DNA of 64,000 nt from Candidatus Blastococcus massiliensis AP3. Lineage in GTDB: Bacteria > Actinomycetota > Actinomycetes > Mycobacteriales > Geodermatophilaceae. Location of the stretch: positions 805,865 to 869,864 of the forward strand of contig NZ_HG931173.1 in the NCBI RefSeq assembly GCF_000582785.1, written 5' to 3'. The position numbers and the translations under genes were made by a program. Under the pieces are notes generated by a model, which was not told where the DNA came from, did not search any database, and saw nothing but the letters and a program-made list of their open reading frames with translations. Every line of letters begins with the position of its first letter. The stretch's first letter is position 1. Below, in pieces: positions 27,161-35,870 of this stretch.

Positions 27161-27442
27161 TCAGCCGCCCGCGACCGACGGGAGTACCTGCACCTCGGCG
27201 CCGTCCGCTACCGGCGTGCCCAGACCCCCCGCGAAGCGCACGTCCTCGCCGTCGACGTAGACGTTCACGAACCGGCGCACGTTCCCCGTCTCGTCCCGGA
27301 TCCGGCGGCACAGCACCGGGTGCTCGGCGGCGAGCGCATCGAGGACGGCGGCCAGCGTGCCGCCCTCAGGCTGCAGCTCGAGGTGACGGGCCCCGCCCGC
27401 CAGTCCGGCGAGAGCACCGGGCAGCAGCACCTGGACGCTCAT
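27161..27442 (-). CDS. CysO-like MoaD/ThiS family sulfur carrier
   Basis: 93 residues, ubiquitin-like beta-grasp fold ending in the functional Gly-Gly (LPSVAGG), which would be thiocarboxylated. The segment RFVNVYVDGEDVRFAGGL and the end strongly resemble mycobacterial CysO, the sulfur donor for CysM; a CysM gene lies at 63.2-64 kb. It is the last gene of a unit with the propeller gene 10 bp upstream. No Mec protease or MoeZ-like activator is adjacent. Confidence 0.85.
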   Translation of the reverse strand: MSVQVLLPGALAGLAGGARHLELQPEGGTLAAVLDALAAEHPVLCRRIRDETGNVRRFVNVYVDGEDVRFAGGLGTPVADGAEVQVLPSVAGG

Positions 27443-27452
27443 CGTCGGCCCC

Positions 27453-28532
27453 TCACGGCAGCCGGTAGGCCCGGACGGCGAGGACGTCGGGCAGGTGGTC
27501 GACGACGAGGCCGAACGTGTCCCCCTCGTCCGCGCTGGCGTAGACGCAGCCGTCGCGCGTGCCGACGTAGACCCCGGTCGGGTCGTTCCCGTCGACGCAG
27601 AACGCGTCCCGCATGACCGCCGTCCAGGCGGCGTCGGGCAAGCCGGCGGACGACTCGGTCCAGGTCGTACCGGCGTCGCGGGTGCGGTGCACGCGCAGCC
27701 TCCCGTCCGGCGGAACCCGCTGCATGTCCGCCACGAGCGGCACCACCCAGGCAGTGCCGGGGGCGCTCGGCGACGCGGCGATCGGGAACCCGAAGTCGGC
27801 CGGGAGCCCGTCGGCGATCGACATCCACTGCCGGCCGGCGTCGTCGGTGCGGAAGACCCCGAAGTGGTTCTGGGCGTACATGCGGTCGGGGTCGGCCGCG
27901 TCGACGGCGACCTTGTGCACGCACTGGCCGTACTCGGGCGGCTCCGGCAGGAACGGGGCGGTGATGCCGCGGTTGCGCGGCTCCCAGCCGTCGCGGCCGT
28001 TCTCGCTGACGTAGACGCCACCGGTGCTCATCGCCACGGTGACCCGGTCGGTAGCCGCGTCGGGCAGCACGGTGTGCACCGCTCCCCCACCGCCGCCGGG
28101 CTCCCAGGTCGGCCGGTGCGGGTGGTCCCACAGTCCGCGGACCAGCTCGAAGTGACAGCCGCCGTCGGTGCTGCGCCACAGCGACTGCGGCTCGCAGCCG
28201 GCCCACACGACGTCGGGTCGGTCGGCGGTGTCGGGGCGCAGCTGCCAGACCCGCAGCAGCGCGGCCTCGGCGTCCTCGGGGAAGCGGATGCCGCCGTGCT
28301 CGGTCTCCTGCCACGTGGCGCCGAGGTCGTCGGACCACATGACCGTCGGGCCCCAGTGCCCGTACTGGATGCCGGCGAGGATCCGCGGCTGCGGACGGCG
28401 GGTGTCGACGCAGACGGCCGCCACCTCCTGGGCCAGCAGGTGCGGCCCGTCGACGGCCCAGGTGCGCCGGTCGTCGCCGCTGCGGGCCAGCCACAGCCCC
28501 TTGCGCGTCCCGATGGCGAGCAGATCTGTCAT
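27453..28532 (-). CDS. BNR/sialidase-type beta-propeller protein
   Basis: 359 residues of repeated blades with BNR-like Asp-box motifs (SDDLGATWQ, STDGGCHFE, TDDAGRQWM, TRDAGTTWT, SADEGDTFG). No signal peptide is seen, so it is probably cytosolic. Such proteins are often annotated as exo-alpha-sialidase or Vps10-like, but the sialidase catalytic residues are not evident, so enzyme activity is not claimed. Start ATG 28532 is chosen over an upstream in-frame codon. It precedes the sulfur carrier gene by 10 bp, implying a joint function. Confidence 0.82.
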   Translation of the reverse strand: MTDLLAIGTRKGLWLARSGDDRRTWAVDGPHLLAQEVAAVCVDTRRPQPRILAGIQYGHWGPTVMWSDDLGATWQETEHGGIRFPEDAEAALLRVWQLRPDTADRPDVVWAGCEPQSLWRSTDGGCHFELVRGLWDHPHRPTWEPGGGGGAVHTVLPDAATDRVTVAMSTGGVYVSENGRDGWEPRNRGITAPFLPEPPEYGQCVHKVAVDAADPDRMYAQNHFGVFRTDDAGRQWMSIADGLPADFGFPIAASPSAPGTAWVVPLVADMQRVPPDGRLRVHRTRDAGTTWTESSAGLPDAAWTAVMRDAFCVDGNDPTGVYVGTRDGCVYASADEGDTFGLVVDHLPDVLAVRAYRLP

Positions 28533-28588
28533 GGCGCCCCTCCGATGTCGACGGTCCTCGATCATTGGACCGCCCGGAGGGGCAGAAG

Positions 28589-29062
28589 TCAGCGGCGTGT
28601 GGCGCCGCCGGTTCCCTGCTCGTCGCCACGGGGCGCCTGGGTGGCATCCGGCTGCACCGTGTCCTGGTGGTCGGCGTGCCGGCCGGCGGGAGCACCGTCG
28701 TCCCTCGACGTGTCGCCGCGGGCCAGGTCGGGGGCTGCCTTGTGGGCACGGGCACGGAGATCCTCGGCCGCCGAGCGGTTCTCGTCGGCGCTGGCAGCAC
28801 GCTCGCGGGCCTGCTGCTCGGCGAGGGCGGCGCGCTCCTGCACCTCGGCGAGCTCCCGCCTGGCGTGGGCCGACTGCTCCTCGGCCATCGCCTGGTCCTT
28901 GTCCGCGCGGGCGGAGCGGATCTGCGCCTCCTGCAGTTGCTCGCGGGCCTGCTCGCGCTTGCGGGCGCCGGTGACCCGCGACCGCTTGCTCAGGAACAGC
29001 ACCAGCAGCGCGATGAGCGCCACTGCGACGACGACGAGTACGACGATGAGCCAGGTATCCAT
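28589..29062 (-). CDS. Membrane-anchored coiled-coil protein, unknown function
   Basis: 157 residues. One N-terminal transmembrane helix (residues 4-24) is followed by a long charged, Ala/Glu/Arg-rich coiled coil (about 30-110) and a disordered polar tail. No catalytic motif. Similar small scaffolding-like proteins are common in actinobacteria; the role is unknown. Confidence 0.7.
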   Translation of the reverse strand: MDTWLIVVLVVVAVALIALLVLFLSKRSRVTGARKREQAREQLQEAQIRSARADKDQAMAEEQSAHARRELAEVQERAALAEQQARERAASADENRSAAEDLRARAHKAAPDLARGDTSRDDGAPAGRHADHQDTVQPDATQAPRGDEQGTGGATRR

Positions 29063-29150
29063 GGTGCGCCTCCCTCGGTTGCCGGGAGGGATGCCCGACG
29101 GCCGCAGACAGGAAACGCCCGTGACCTGCCGGAACTCCAGCGGCCGCGGC

Positions 29151-30323
29151 TCACTTGAGCGCGCTGCCGGCCTGCCACTCGTCCCACGGGATGGTCCAGT
29201 CGGAGATGTCGCCGTCGGCCTCGGAGAGGGCCGGGCCGATCGAGTTCTTGATCTCGACGACGTCGCCGGGCTGCGAGAAGTCGAAGAACCAGGCCGCCCG
29301 CTCCGTGGAGAGGTTGATGCAGCCGTGCGAGACGTTGCTGTTCCCCTGCTGCGCCACCGACCACGGAGCGGCGTGCACGAACTCGCCGTTGTTGGACAGC
29401 CGGACCGCGTACTCGACGGGGGTGCGGTAGCCGTTCGGGCTGTCGACCGGGACGCCGTAGGTGCTGGAGTCCATCACCCGGTCGCGGTTGAGCTCGGTGA
29501 CCACGTGCGGCCCGTTCCGGCTCGGGAACTCGGGGCCGCCCGCGCTCATCGGGAAGCTCTGCACCAGCCGGTCGCCGTCGTACACGTCGAGCGTGAACGT
29601 CGAGGCGTCGGCGATGGAGACGTGCCTGTCCCCGATGCTGAACTCGATCGTGCGGTCCTTCTCGCCCCAGACGCCGTCGCCGAAGTCGACGCCGTACAGC
29701 TTCGCGTCGAGGGTGACGTCGATGTTCGCCGGCCAGTACTTCGACGGCCGGAAGTGCACCTCGCTGTCGTTGAGCCAGCTCCAGACCCCGTCGGTCGGCG
29801 TGGAGCTGGTGACGACCAGGTGGCTCTCGACCGCGGCCTTGTCGGTCACCGGGTCGTCGAAGTAGACGCGGATCGGCATGCCGACGCCGACGGTCGTGCC
29901 GTCGAGCGGTCCGATCGACGGCGTGGACAGGGTCGTGGGCGTGACGGTGGTGAAGGTCGTCGACGCCTCCGTCGCCTCGTCGGCCGAGTTCGTGGCGGTC
30001 GCGGTCAGCGTGTACGTCGTGCCGTAGGCGAGCGGGGCCTCGGGCGTCCAGACCTCGGTGCCCGAGTCGCCCCCGGGGGCCTCCTCGACCGCACCGGCGA
30101 CGGGCGCACCCGCATCGTCGACCACGGTGACGCCGGCCAGTTCGCCGTCGCTGACGGAGATCTCCAGCGGGGTGACCGGGGAGACGTCGGCGGCGCCGTC
30201 CTCCGGAGCGAGCGCGACCTGCGGCGCGGCGCTGCCGGCCGGGTCGCTCCCGGCGTCGTCCCCACTGCATCCGGCCAGGAACACCAGCGTCCCCGCGGCC
30301 AGGACTGCGGCTGCTCGTCGCAC
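29151..30323 (-). CDS. L,D-transpeptidase lipoprotein (YkuD domain)
   Basis: 390 residues. Lipoprotein signal with LAGCSGDD (Cys at about 19). Two Ig-like domains follow (about 45-255), then the YkuD domain with SHGCINLS, nucleophile Cys335, and the upstream His in FVHAAPWS. It forms 3-3 peptidoglycan cross-links outside the membrane, as in mycobacterial LdtMt2-type enzymes. Family length and domain order are normal. Transcribed alone. Confidence 0.92.
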   Translation of the reverse strand: MRRAAAVLAAGTLVFLAGCSGDDAGSDPAGSAAPQVALAPEDGAADVSPVTPLEISVSDGELAGVTVVDDAGAPVAGAVEEAPGGDSGTEVWTPEAPLAYGTTYTLTATATNSADEATEASTTFTTVTPTTLSTPSIGPLDGTTVGVGMPIRVYFDDPVTDKAAVESHLVVTSSTPTDGVWSWLNDSEVHFRPSKYWPANIDVTLDAKLYGVDFGDGVWGEKDRTIEFSIGDRHVSIADASTFTLDVYDGDRLVQSFPMSAGGPEFPSRNGPHVVTELNRDRVMDSSTYGVPVDSPNGYRTPVEYAVRLSNNGEFVHAAPWSVAQQGNSNVSHGCINLSTERAAWFFDFSQPGDVVEIKNSIGPALSEADGDISDWTIPWDEWQAGSALK

Positions 30324-30531
30324 CTCGCGCCCCCCTCACCAACCGGCACCGAAGGCGATGGGTGCACGGAGACTCCAGTGTCCACGGTTCGCCCACACCA
30401 CGGCCCCGACGTGCGCAAACGCACGCCGAATCGGTATCGGGCGGAGTGTGGCGAGGCCCTCCCCCTCACCCCGCACCGGCGGGGAGGCGCGCTGGTATCG
30501 TTCTCCCTCGTTGCCCGGCCAGCCGGGCGAC

Positions 30532-30607
<76 letters not shown>

Positions 30608-30610
30608 CCC

Positions 30611-30646
30611 CGACGCGGGCCGGTCCTCGAGGACCGGCCCGCGTCG
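30611..30646 (+). terminator. Terminator after tRNA-Lys
   Basis: A perfect 36-bp palindrome with 18-bp arms (left arm CGACGCGGGCCGGTCCTC) starting 3 bp after the encoded CCA. It has no unpaired loop bases by sequence and no strong T-run, as usual in very GC-rich genomes. Confidence 0.75.
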
Positions 30647-30731
30647 TCGTTCAGGGGTGGGCGTACCGCCACGTGCCACCGCGTCCGGGTGGCGGTGGAA
30701 GGACCCGGGGTCCGGATCGGTTGATCCAGGG

Positions 30732-31835
30732 GTGAGCAGCACACCGGCACCCCGCGACGTCGACGTCGTCGTCATCGGTGCCGGTCAGGCCGGGTTGTCG
30801 ACCGCCTACGGCCTGCTCCGCCAGGGCTTCCCCCCGCACACGGGGTTCGTCGTCCTCGACGCCGAGGCCGCGCCGGGCGGCGCCTGGCAGCACCGCTGGG
30901 ACTCCCTCACCCTCGGCACCACCCACCGGGTGCACGACCTGCCCGGCCTGCCCTTCGTCCCCGACGACGGGACCGCGCCCGCCGTGGAGGCCGTCCCCAC
31001 CTACTTCGCCGAGTACGAACGCCACTTCGACCTGCCGGTGCTCCGGCCCGTACGCGTCCGAGCCGTCCGTCGCACCGCCGACGACCGGTTCCGGGTCGAG
31101 AGCGACGCCGGCACCTGGACGGCCCGCGCGGTGGTGAACGCCACCGGTACCTGGACCCGCCCGTTCGTCCCCCGCTACCCCGGCCAGGAGACCTTCCACG
31201 GCCGCCAGCTGCACACCGTCGACTACCGCTCCCCCGAGGCGTTCCGCGGGCAGCACGTCGTCGTCGTGGGTGGCGGCTCCTCGGCCACCCAGCTGCTCGG
31301 GGAGATCAGCCGGGTCGCCTCCACCACCTGGGTCACCCGCCGCGTACCGGTCTGGCGGGACGACGAGTTCGACGAGGACGCCGGTCGCGCGGCCGTGGCC
31401 CTGGTCGAGGAGGCCGTCCGCGAAGGCCGCCGGCCGGGCAGCGTCGTCGGCGTCACCGGGCTGTCCACGAACACGCCCTACATCCGGGACGCCCTCGACC
31501 GCGGCGTGCTCGACCGGCTGCCGATGTTCGACCGGATCACCCCCGACGGCGTCGAGTGGGACGCCACGGACACCTCCCCGGCCCGGTCGGTCCGGGCCGA
31601 CGCCATCCTCTGGGCGACCGGCTTCCGCGCCGCCGTCGGCCACCTCGCCCCGCTGCAGCTCCGGTCGCCCGGCGGCGGCATCCGCATGGACGGCACCTCC
31701 GTCGCGGGCGAGCCCCGCATCCACCTGGTCGGCTACGGCCCGTCGGCGAGCACGATCGGCGCCAACCGCGCCGGGCAGTCCGCCGCCCGTCAGCTGCGCC
31801 GACTGCTCCGGCCGGAGCTCGCCCGGCCCGCCTGA
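30732..31835 (+). CDS. FAD-dependent NAD(P)H monooxygenase-like oxidoreductase
   Basis: 367 residues. The FAD Rossmann motif VIGAGQAGLSTAYG is at the N-terminus, and a second nucleotide-binding motif VVVVGGGSSATQLLGEI is in the middle. A flavin-monooxygenase-like fingerprint FHGRQLHTVDY lies just before it, and ATGFRAAVGHL near the C-terminus is the family ATG motif. Substrate unknown (small amine, sulfide or ketone are typical). GTG 30732 was chosen for its position directly before the FAD motif. Not obviously linked to its neighbours. Confidence 0.83.
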   Translation: MSSTPAPRDVDVVVIGAGQAGLSTAYGLLRQGFPPHTGFVVLDAEAAPGGAWQHRWDSLTLGTTHRVHDLPGLPFVPDDGTAPAVEAVPTYFAEYERHFDLPVLRPVRVRAVRRTADDRFRVESDAGTWTARAVVNATGTWTRPFVPRYPGQETFHGRQLHTVDYRSPEAFRGQHVVVVGGGSSATQLLGEISRVASTTWVTRRVPVWRDDEFDEDAGRAAVALVEEAVREGRRPGSVVGVTGLSTNTPYIRDALDRGVLDRLPMFDRITPDGVEWDATDTSPARSVRADAILWATGFRAAVGHLAPLQLRSPGGGIRMDGTSVAGEPRIHLVGYGPSASTIGANRAGQSAARQLRRLLRPELARPA

Positions 31836-31858
31836 CGGGGGCATGCCCGTAGGGGACT

Positions 31859-31880
31859 GTTCAGGGTGCGTTCAGGGCGC
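31859..31880 (+). promoter_or_regulatory. Tandem 11-bp direct repeat upstream of the ABC exporter
   Basis: GTTCAGGGTGC is followed directly by GTTCAGGGCGC, an 11-bp period with one mismatch, about 80 bp upstream of the ATPase start. Tandem 11-bp units beginning GTTCA are the layout bound by OmpR/PhoP-class response regulators. Which regulator binds is unknown. Confidence 0.45.
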
Positions 31881-31958
31881 TCCCCGATGTGCCGGACACC
31901 CGTGCGCCGCCAGGCTTCCAGCCATGACTTCACCGATCTCGCACACCGGGGCGCGGCC

Positions 31959-32885
31959 ATGATCACCGCCTCCGGACTCACCAAGAAGTACGGCGCCAAG
32001 ACCGCCGTCGACGGCGTCTCCTTCACGGTCGCGCCGGGTCGGGTGACCGGCTTCCTCGGCCCCAACGGCGCCGGCAAGTCGACGACGATGCGCATGGCCC
32101 TCGGCCTCGACCGTCCGACGGCGGGCAGCGTGACGGTCAACGGCCGCCGCTACCAGGACTCCCCCGCCCCGCTGCGGGAGGTGGGCGCCCTGCTCGAGGC
32201 ACGCGCCCTGCACCCCGGCCGCTCCGCGCGCGACCACCTGCGGTGGCTGGCCGCGAGCAACGGCATCCCGCGTACCCGGGTGGACGAGGTGCTCGGGCTG
32301 GTCGGCCTCGAGAACGTCGCCGACACCCGGGTCGGCAAGTTCTCCCTCGGGATGGGCCAGCGGCTGGGCATCGCCGTCGCGCTGCTGGGCGACCCGCCGG
32401 TCGTCGTCCTCGATGAGCCGGTCAACGGGCTGGACCCGGAGGGCATCCGCTGGGTGCGCAACCTCGCCCGCCGGCTGGCCACCGAGGGCCGCACCGTGTT
32501 CGTCTCCAGCCACCTGATGTCGGAGATGGCACTCACCGCCGACCACCTGCTGGTCATCGGCCGCGGCCGGATCCTCGCCGACTGCTCGATGCCCGACTTC
32601 ATCGCCGAGCACGCCGCCTCCTACGTCCGGGTCCGCACCCCCCAGCGCGGCCAGGTCGCCGACCTGCTGCGCGGCGCCGGTGCCGAGGTCACCCCGGTCG
32701 ACGGCGAGCTGCACGTCCAGGGCATGGACGCCGCGGCCGTGGGCGAGCTGGTCGGCGACAAGGGCCTCTACCTGCACGAACTGACCCTGGTGCGCTCCTC
32801 CCTCGAGGACGCCTTCATGACCCTGACCGCCTCGAGCGTCGAGTACTCCGCGCGCGAGGCCGACCCCGCCGGAGCCTCCCGATGA
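31959..32885 (+). CDS. ABC exporter ATP-binding protein
   Basis: 308 residues, CcmA/DrrA-like. Walker A is GPNGAGKSTT, the signature is FSLGMGQRLGIAVALL, Walker B is VVVLDEPVNGLD, and the H-loop is in SSHLMSE. The C-terminal extension (about 220-308) is typical of drug or lipid exporters. ATG 31959 follows a short leader; the stop overlaps the permease ATG by 4 nt. Substrate unknown. Confidence 0.9.
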   Translation: MITASGLTKKYGAKTAVDGVSFTVAPGRVTGFLGPNGAGKSTTMRMALGLDRPTAGSVTVNGRRYQDSPAPLREVGALLEARALHPGRSARDHLRWLAASNGIPRTRVDEVLGLVGLENVADTRVGKFSLGMGQRLGIAVALLGDPPVVVLDEPVNGLDPEGIRWVRNLARRLATEGRTVFVSSHLMSEMALTADHLLVIGRGRILADCSMPDFIAEHAASYVRVRTPQRGQVADLLRGAGAEVTPVDGELHVQGMDAAAVGELVGDKGLYLHELTLVRSSLEDAFMTLTASSVEYSAREADPAGASR

Positions 32886-33712
32886 CCGTCACCGCCACCA
32901 GCAGCACCGTCGCGCTCGACCCGAGACGCAACGTGCCCGGCCCCCGCCCCGGGTTCGGCTCCACGCTGCGCGCCGAGTGGATCAAGTTCTGGACGGTCCG
33001 CTCGACCATGTGGTCGACCGTGATGCTCTTCGTCCTCGGCGCGGGGCTGACCGTGCTGATCTGCGCCACCAACGCGGAGTGGCTGGCCAGCAGCGAGGCC
33101 GACGAGCACCCCGGCTCGTTCATCACCTTCGGCATGACGTTCGCCCAGATCACCGCGATCGTGCTCGGCACGCTGGCCGTGACCAGCGAGTACGGCACCG
33201 GCATGATCCGGGCGACGCTGGCCGCGACCCCGCGCCGGGGCGCGGTCCTGGCCGCCAAGGCCCTGGTGCTCAGCGCGACGCTCCTGGTCGCCGGCACCGT
33301 GACCGCCTTCGCCGGCTACTTCGGTGGTAACTGGTTCCTCGAGAACGAGGGCGTCGGCCTGGCCCTGAGCGACGACGGAGTGCTGCGGTCGATGTTCGGC
33401 AGCGGCCTCTACATGGCCGGCCTCGGCCTGCTGGCGGCCGGCGTCGGGCTGCTGGTGCGGCACACCGCGGCAGCACTGTCGACCGTCCTGGCCCTGGTCT
33501 TCGTCATCGGCAACATGGTGTTCCTGCTCCCCGGCGCCTGGGGCGACTGGGCGGGCAAGCTGATGCCGGGCAACGCCGGATCCCCGATCGCCGCTCCGGT
33601 GTCGTTCAACCCCAACCTGCTGGACCCGTGGGTCGGCTTCGCGGTGTTCGCCGCGGAGGTCGCCGCGGTCCTGCTGGTCGGCTACCTCACCTTCCGCCGC
33701 CGGGACGCCTGA
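32882..33712 (+). CDS. ABC exporter permease (ABC-2 type)
   Basis: 276 residues with six hydrophobic segments and a 35-residue polar N-terminus. The pattern STLRAEWIKFWTVRSTMWS before the first helix and SEYGTGMIRATLAATPRRG after the second is typical of ABC-2 permeases in Gram-positives. It forms the exporter with the preceding ATPase. A 12-bp-stem terminator lies 14 bp after the stop. Confidence 0.88.
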   Translation: MTVTATSSTVALDPRRNVPGPRPGFGSTLRAEWIKFWTVRSTMWSTVMLFVLGAGLTVLICATNAEWLASSEADEHPGSFITFGMTFAQITAIVLGTLAVTSEYGTGMIRATLAATPRRGAVLAAKALVLSATLLVAGTVTAFAGYFGGNWFLENEGVGLALSDDGVLRSMFGSGLYMAGLGLLAAGVGLLVRHTAAALSTVLALVFVIGNMVFLLPGAWGDWAGKLMPGNAGSPIAAPVSFNPNLLDPWVGFAVFAAEVAAVLLVGYLTFRRRDA

Positions 33713-33725
33713 TCCCCCACCCACC

Positions 33726-33754
33726 TGTCCCCCGGCCAGCCCGGCCGGGGGACA
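33726..33754 (+). terminator. Terminator after the ABC exporter
   Basis: Arms TGTCCCCCGGCC (33726-33737) and GGCCGGGGGACA (33743-33754) are perfectly complementary around a 5-bp loop. The site is 14 bp after the permease stop. It also lies just upstream of the next start at 33763. Confidence 0.72.
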
Positions 33755-33762
33755 GTGGTGTC

Positions 33763-34104
33763 GTGACGTCTTCCGATCCGGCCGCCGACGGGCGGCGCCG
33801 CGCCGACGAGTTCCTCACCCTGCTGGCCGCGGGCGACCCGGCCGCCGACGCGCTGCTCGAGGAGCTCACCGAGGTGCGCGACCTCGTCTTCCTGGGCGCC
33901 GGGCTGACCGCGATCGCCCGTGCCGAGGGGCGGGCGCTGCCCACGGCACAGCGCGCCCAGGCGAGCACCCGCCAGGTGGGCCTCGGTCAGCTGCGCGACT
34001 CCTCGCGCGGCGACGTCGAGGGGCTGCGTACGTGGCTGCGCCGGTCGGGCGAGGAGATCCTGTTCATCCGGTCGCTGCACGCCGCCGGTCGCGCCTCCGG
34101 CTGA
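33763..34104 (+). CDS. Small conserved-looking hypothetical protein
   Basis: 113 residues from GTG 33763, mostly alpha-helical and charged (RADEFLTLLAAGD, GLGQLRDSSRGDVEGLRTWLRRSGEEIL). No Cys, no membrane segment and no recognised family. Its 3' end overlaps the convergent MFS gene by 41 bp, so one of the two C-termini may be mis-set. Confidence 0.55.
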   Translation: MTSSDPAADGRRRADEFLTLLAAGDPAADALLEELTEVRDLVFLGAGLTAIARAEGRALPTAQRAQASTRQVGLGQLRDSSRGDVEGLRTWLRRSGEEILFIRSLHAAGRASG

Positions 34105-35254
34105 CCGCCCGGCTGGGGCGGGCCGCCGTGCCGGCCACGGGCAGCAGCGCGGCGAGCACGGCCGCCACGACGACGTAGGTCCAGTCCAGACCGATGCCGG
34201 CGGCCACCACCCCGAGCGCGAGCGCGCCGGTCGCCGTCCCGGCGTCGAACGAGGCGTTCCACATGGCGCTCGCCGCCGTCGCCCCGTCGTCGCCGGCGCG
34301 GACGAAGGAGCTCAGCAGCGTCAGGTTCTGGATCGCGCCGTAGCCCGCGCCGAACACCGCCGCCCCGACCAGCACCCACGCGTCGCCGGCGACCAGGCCG
34401 GCCGCGATCACCACCATGCCCACCGCCGCCGTGGCGAGACCCAGCGGCAAGAGCCACCGGAGTCCCACGCGGTCGGCGAGCGTGCCCGCGCGCCAGCGGG
34501 CCACCGCGCCGGTGGCGCCGAAGAGCAGCAGGGCGACCGTCACGAGCACGCCGTCGGGGCGCTCGATCGGCAGGAAGGTCACCACGCCGCCGCCTGCCAG
34601 GGTGACGGCGAACAGCACGAGCGACGGCGCGAGTGCGGCCAGCACCCCCGCACGGTTCGCCCCCGCCGCTCCTGCGGCCGGCTGCGCCGCCACGGAGCGG
34701 ACGAGCAGCGGCACGAGCGGCACCCCGAGCAGTGGCGAGGCGCTGAGCCAGGCCAGCCAGCCCACCGAGTCCCCGAGCACCAGCGCCACGCCGGCCGGCA
34801 CCGCCACCAGGTTGGTGAGCGCGATGGCCAGGCCGTACAGCCCGATGGACTCGCCGCGCCGCCCCGGCGGGGCCACCTGCGCCGACAGCGTGGCGCCGAG
34901 CACGGTGAGGACGGCGAACCCGGCGCCACGGACGGCCGACAGCGCGGAGATCGATGCCATGCCGTCGTCCAGCACGTAGAAGGGCGAGGGCACACCCATC
35001 GCCACCAGACCGACGATTAGCACCGGCCCGACCCCGAACCGTGCGGTCAGGGCGGGGATCGTCGCCTGCACGGCGATCGTCACGCCCAGGAAGACGGCGG
35101 TGACCACGCCGGCGGTGCTCGCGGCCGCGCCCCCCGACACGGCGTACACCGGCAGCGAGGCCAGGGTGAGCGAGTAGCTGAGGAAGCCCAGGGCCGTCAC
35201 CCCGAACAGGGCCTGCATGCCGCGGAGCCGCCACAGCGACGTCCGCCGCTCCAC
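34064..35254 (-). CDS. MFS transporter
   Basis: 396 residues with about 12 membrane helices. The loop between helices 2 and 3 is a weak motif A (TARFGVGPVLIVG), and RWRAGTLADRVGLRWLLP is the equivalent in the second half. YnfM/SetA-like drug or sugar efflux proteins look most similar. GTG 35254 was chosen because it precedes the first helix by a short basic leader; the open frame continues upstream into non-protein-like sequence. Substrate unknown. Confidence 0.82.
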   Translation of the reverse strand: MERRTSLWRLRGMQALFGVTALGFLSYSLTLASLPVYAVSGGAAASTAGVVTAVFLGVTIAVQATIPALTARFGVGPVLIVGLVAMGVPSPFYVLDDGMASISALSAVRGAGFAVLTVLGATLSAQVAPPGRRGESIGLYGLAIALTNLVAVPAGVALVLGDSVGWLAWLSASPLLGVPLVPLLVRSVAAQPAAGAAGANRAGVLAALAPSLVLFAVTLAGGGVVTFLPIERPDGVLVTVALLLFGATGAVARWRAGTLADRVGLRWLLPLGLATAAVGMVVIAAGLVAGDAWVLVGAAVFGAGYGAIQNLTLLSSFVRAGDDGATAASAMWNASFDAGTATGALALGVVAAGIGLDWTYVVVAAVLAALLPVAGTAARPSRAVSRRRDRRRAATG

Positions 35255-35323
35255 GCCCGTCCCGCCCACGCCCCGAGCATGACGGCGCGTGCCGCCGCCG
35301 TCCCGACCGGGTAGGCAGGTGCC

Positions 35324-35860
35324 GTGCCACTGCTGACGGTGGGCCACGGCCCGCGCGACCGGACCGCCCTGGGTGCGGCCCTGACGCAGGCCGGTGTCGA
35401 GGTCGTCGTCGACGTCCGCCGTTTCCCCGGCAGCCGGGTCAACCCCGACGTCCGGCGGGAGGCGCTCGAGGAGTGGCTCCCCGCGCTGGGCATCGGCTAC
35501 CGCTGGGACGCCCGGCTCGGCGGCCGGCGCAGCCTCCCCGCCGGCGAGCCGGTCGAGGACGGCTGGTGGACCGTGACCCAGTTCGCCGCGTACGCCGCGC
35601 ACACCCGGACGCCGGAGTTCGCCACCGCGCTCGACGAGGTGCTCGCCGAGGCGGCGGACGCCACCGTGGCGGTGATGTGCAGCGAGAGCGTCTGGTGGCG
35701 GTGCCACCGGCGGCTGATCGCCGACGTCGCCGTCCTGACGCGGGACGTGCCGGTCACCCACCTCATGCCCGACGGCCGGCCGGCACCGCACCGCCCCTCC
35801 GCGGGCGCGGTGCTCGGGGACGACCGGTTGCTCTCCTGGCCCGCCGAACCTGTCGCCTAG
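35324..35860 (+). CDS. DUF488 family protein
   Basis: 178 residues. Family signatures are TVGHGPRD at the N-terminus, VDVRRFPGSRVNPD, and MCSESVWWRCHRRLIAD with the conserved Cys residues. The biochemical role of DUF488 is not established. It sits 10 bp upstream of the heme oxygenase gene in the same direction, so it may be co-transcribed with the phytochrome pair. Confidence 0.83.
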   Translation: MPLLTVGHGPRDRTALGAALTQAGVEVVVDVRRFPGSRVNPDVRREALEEWLPALGIGYRWDARLGGRRSLPAGEPVEDGWWTVTQFAAYAAHTRTPEFATALDEVLAEAADATVAVMCSESVWWRCHRRLIADVAVLTRDVPVTHLMPDGRPAPHRPSAGAVLGDDRLLSWPAEPVA

Positions 35861-35870
35861 TCTCGACGCG

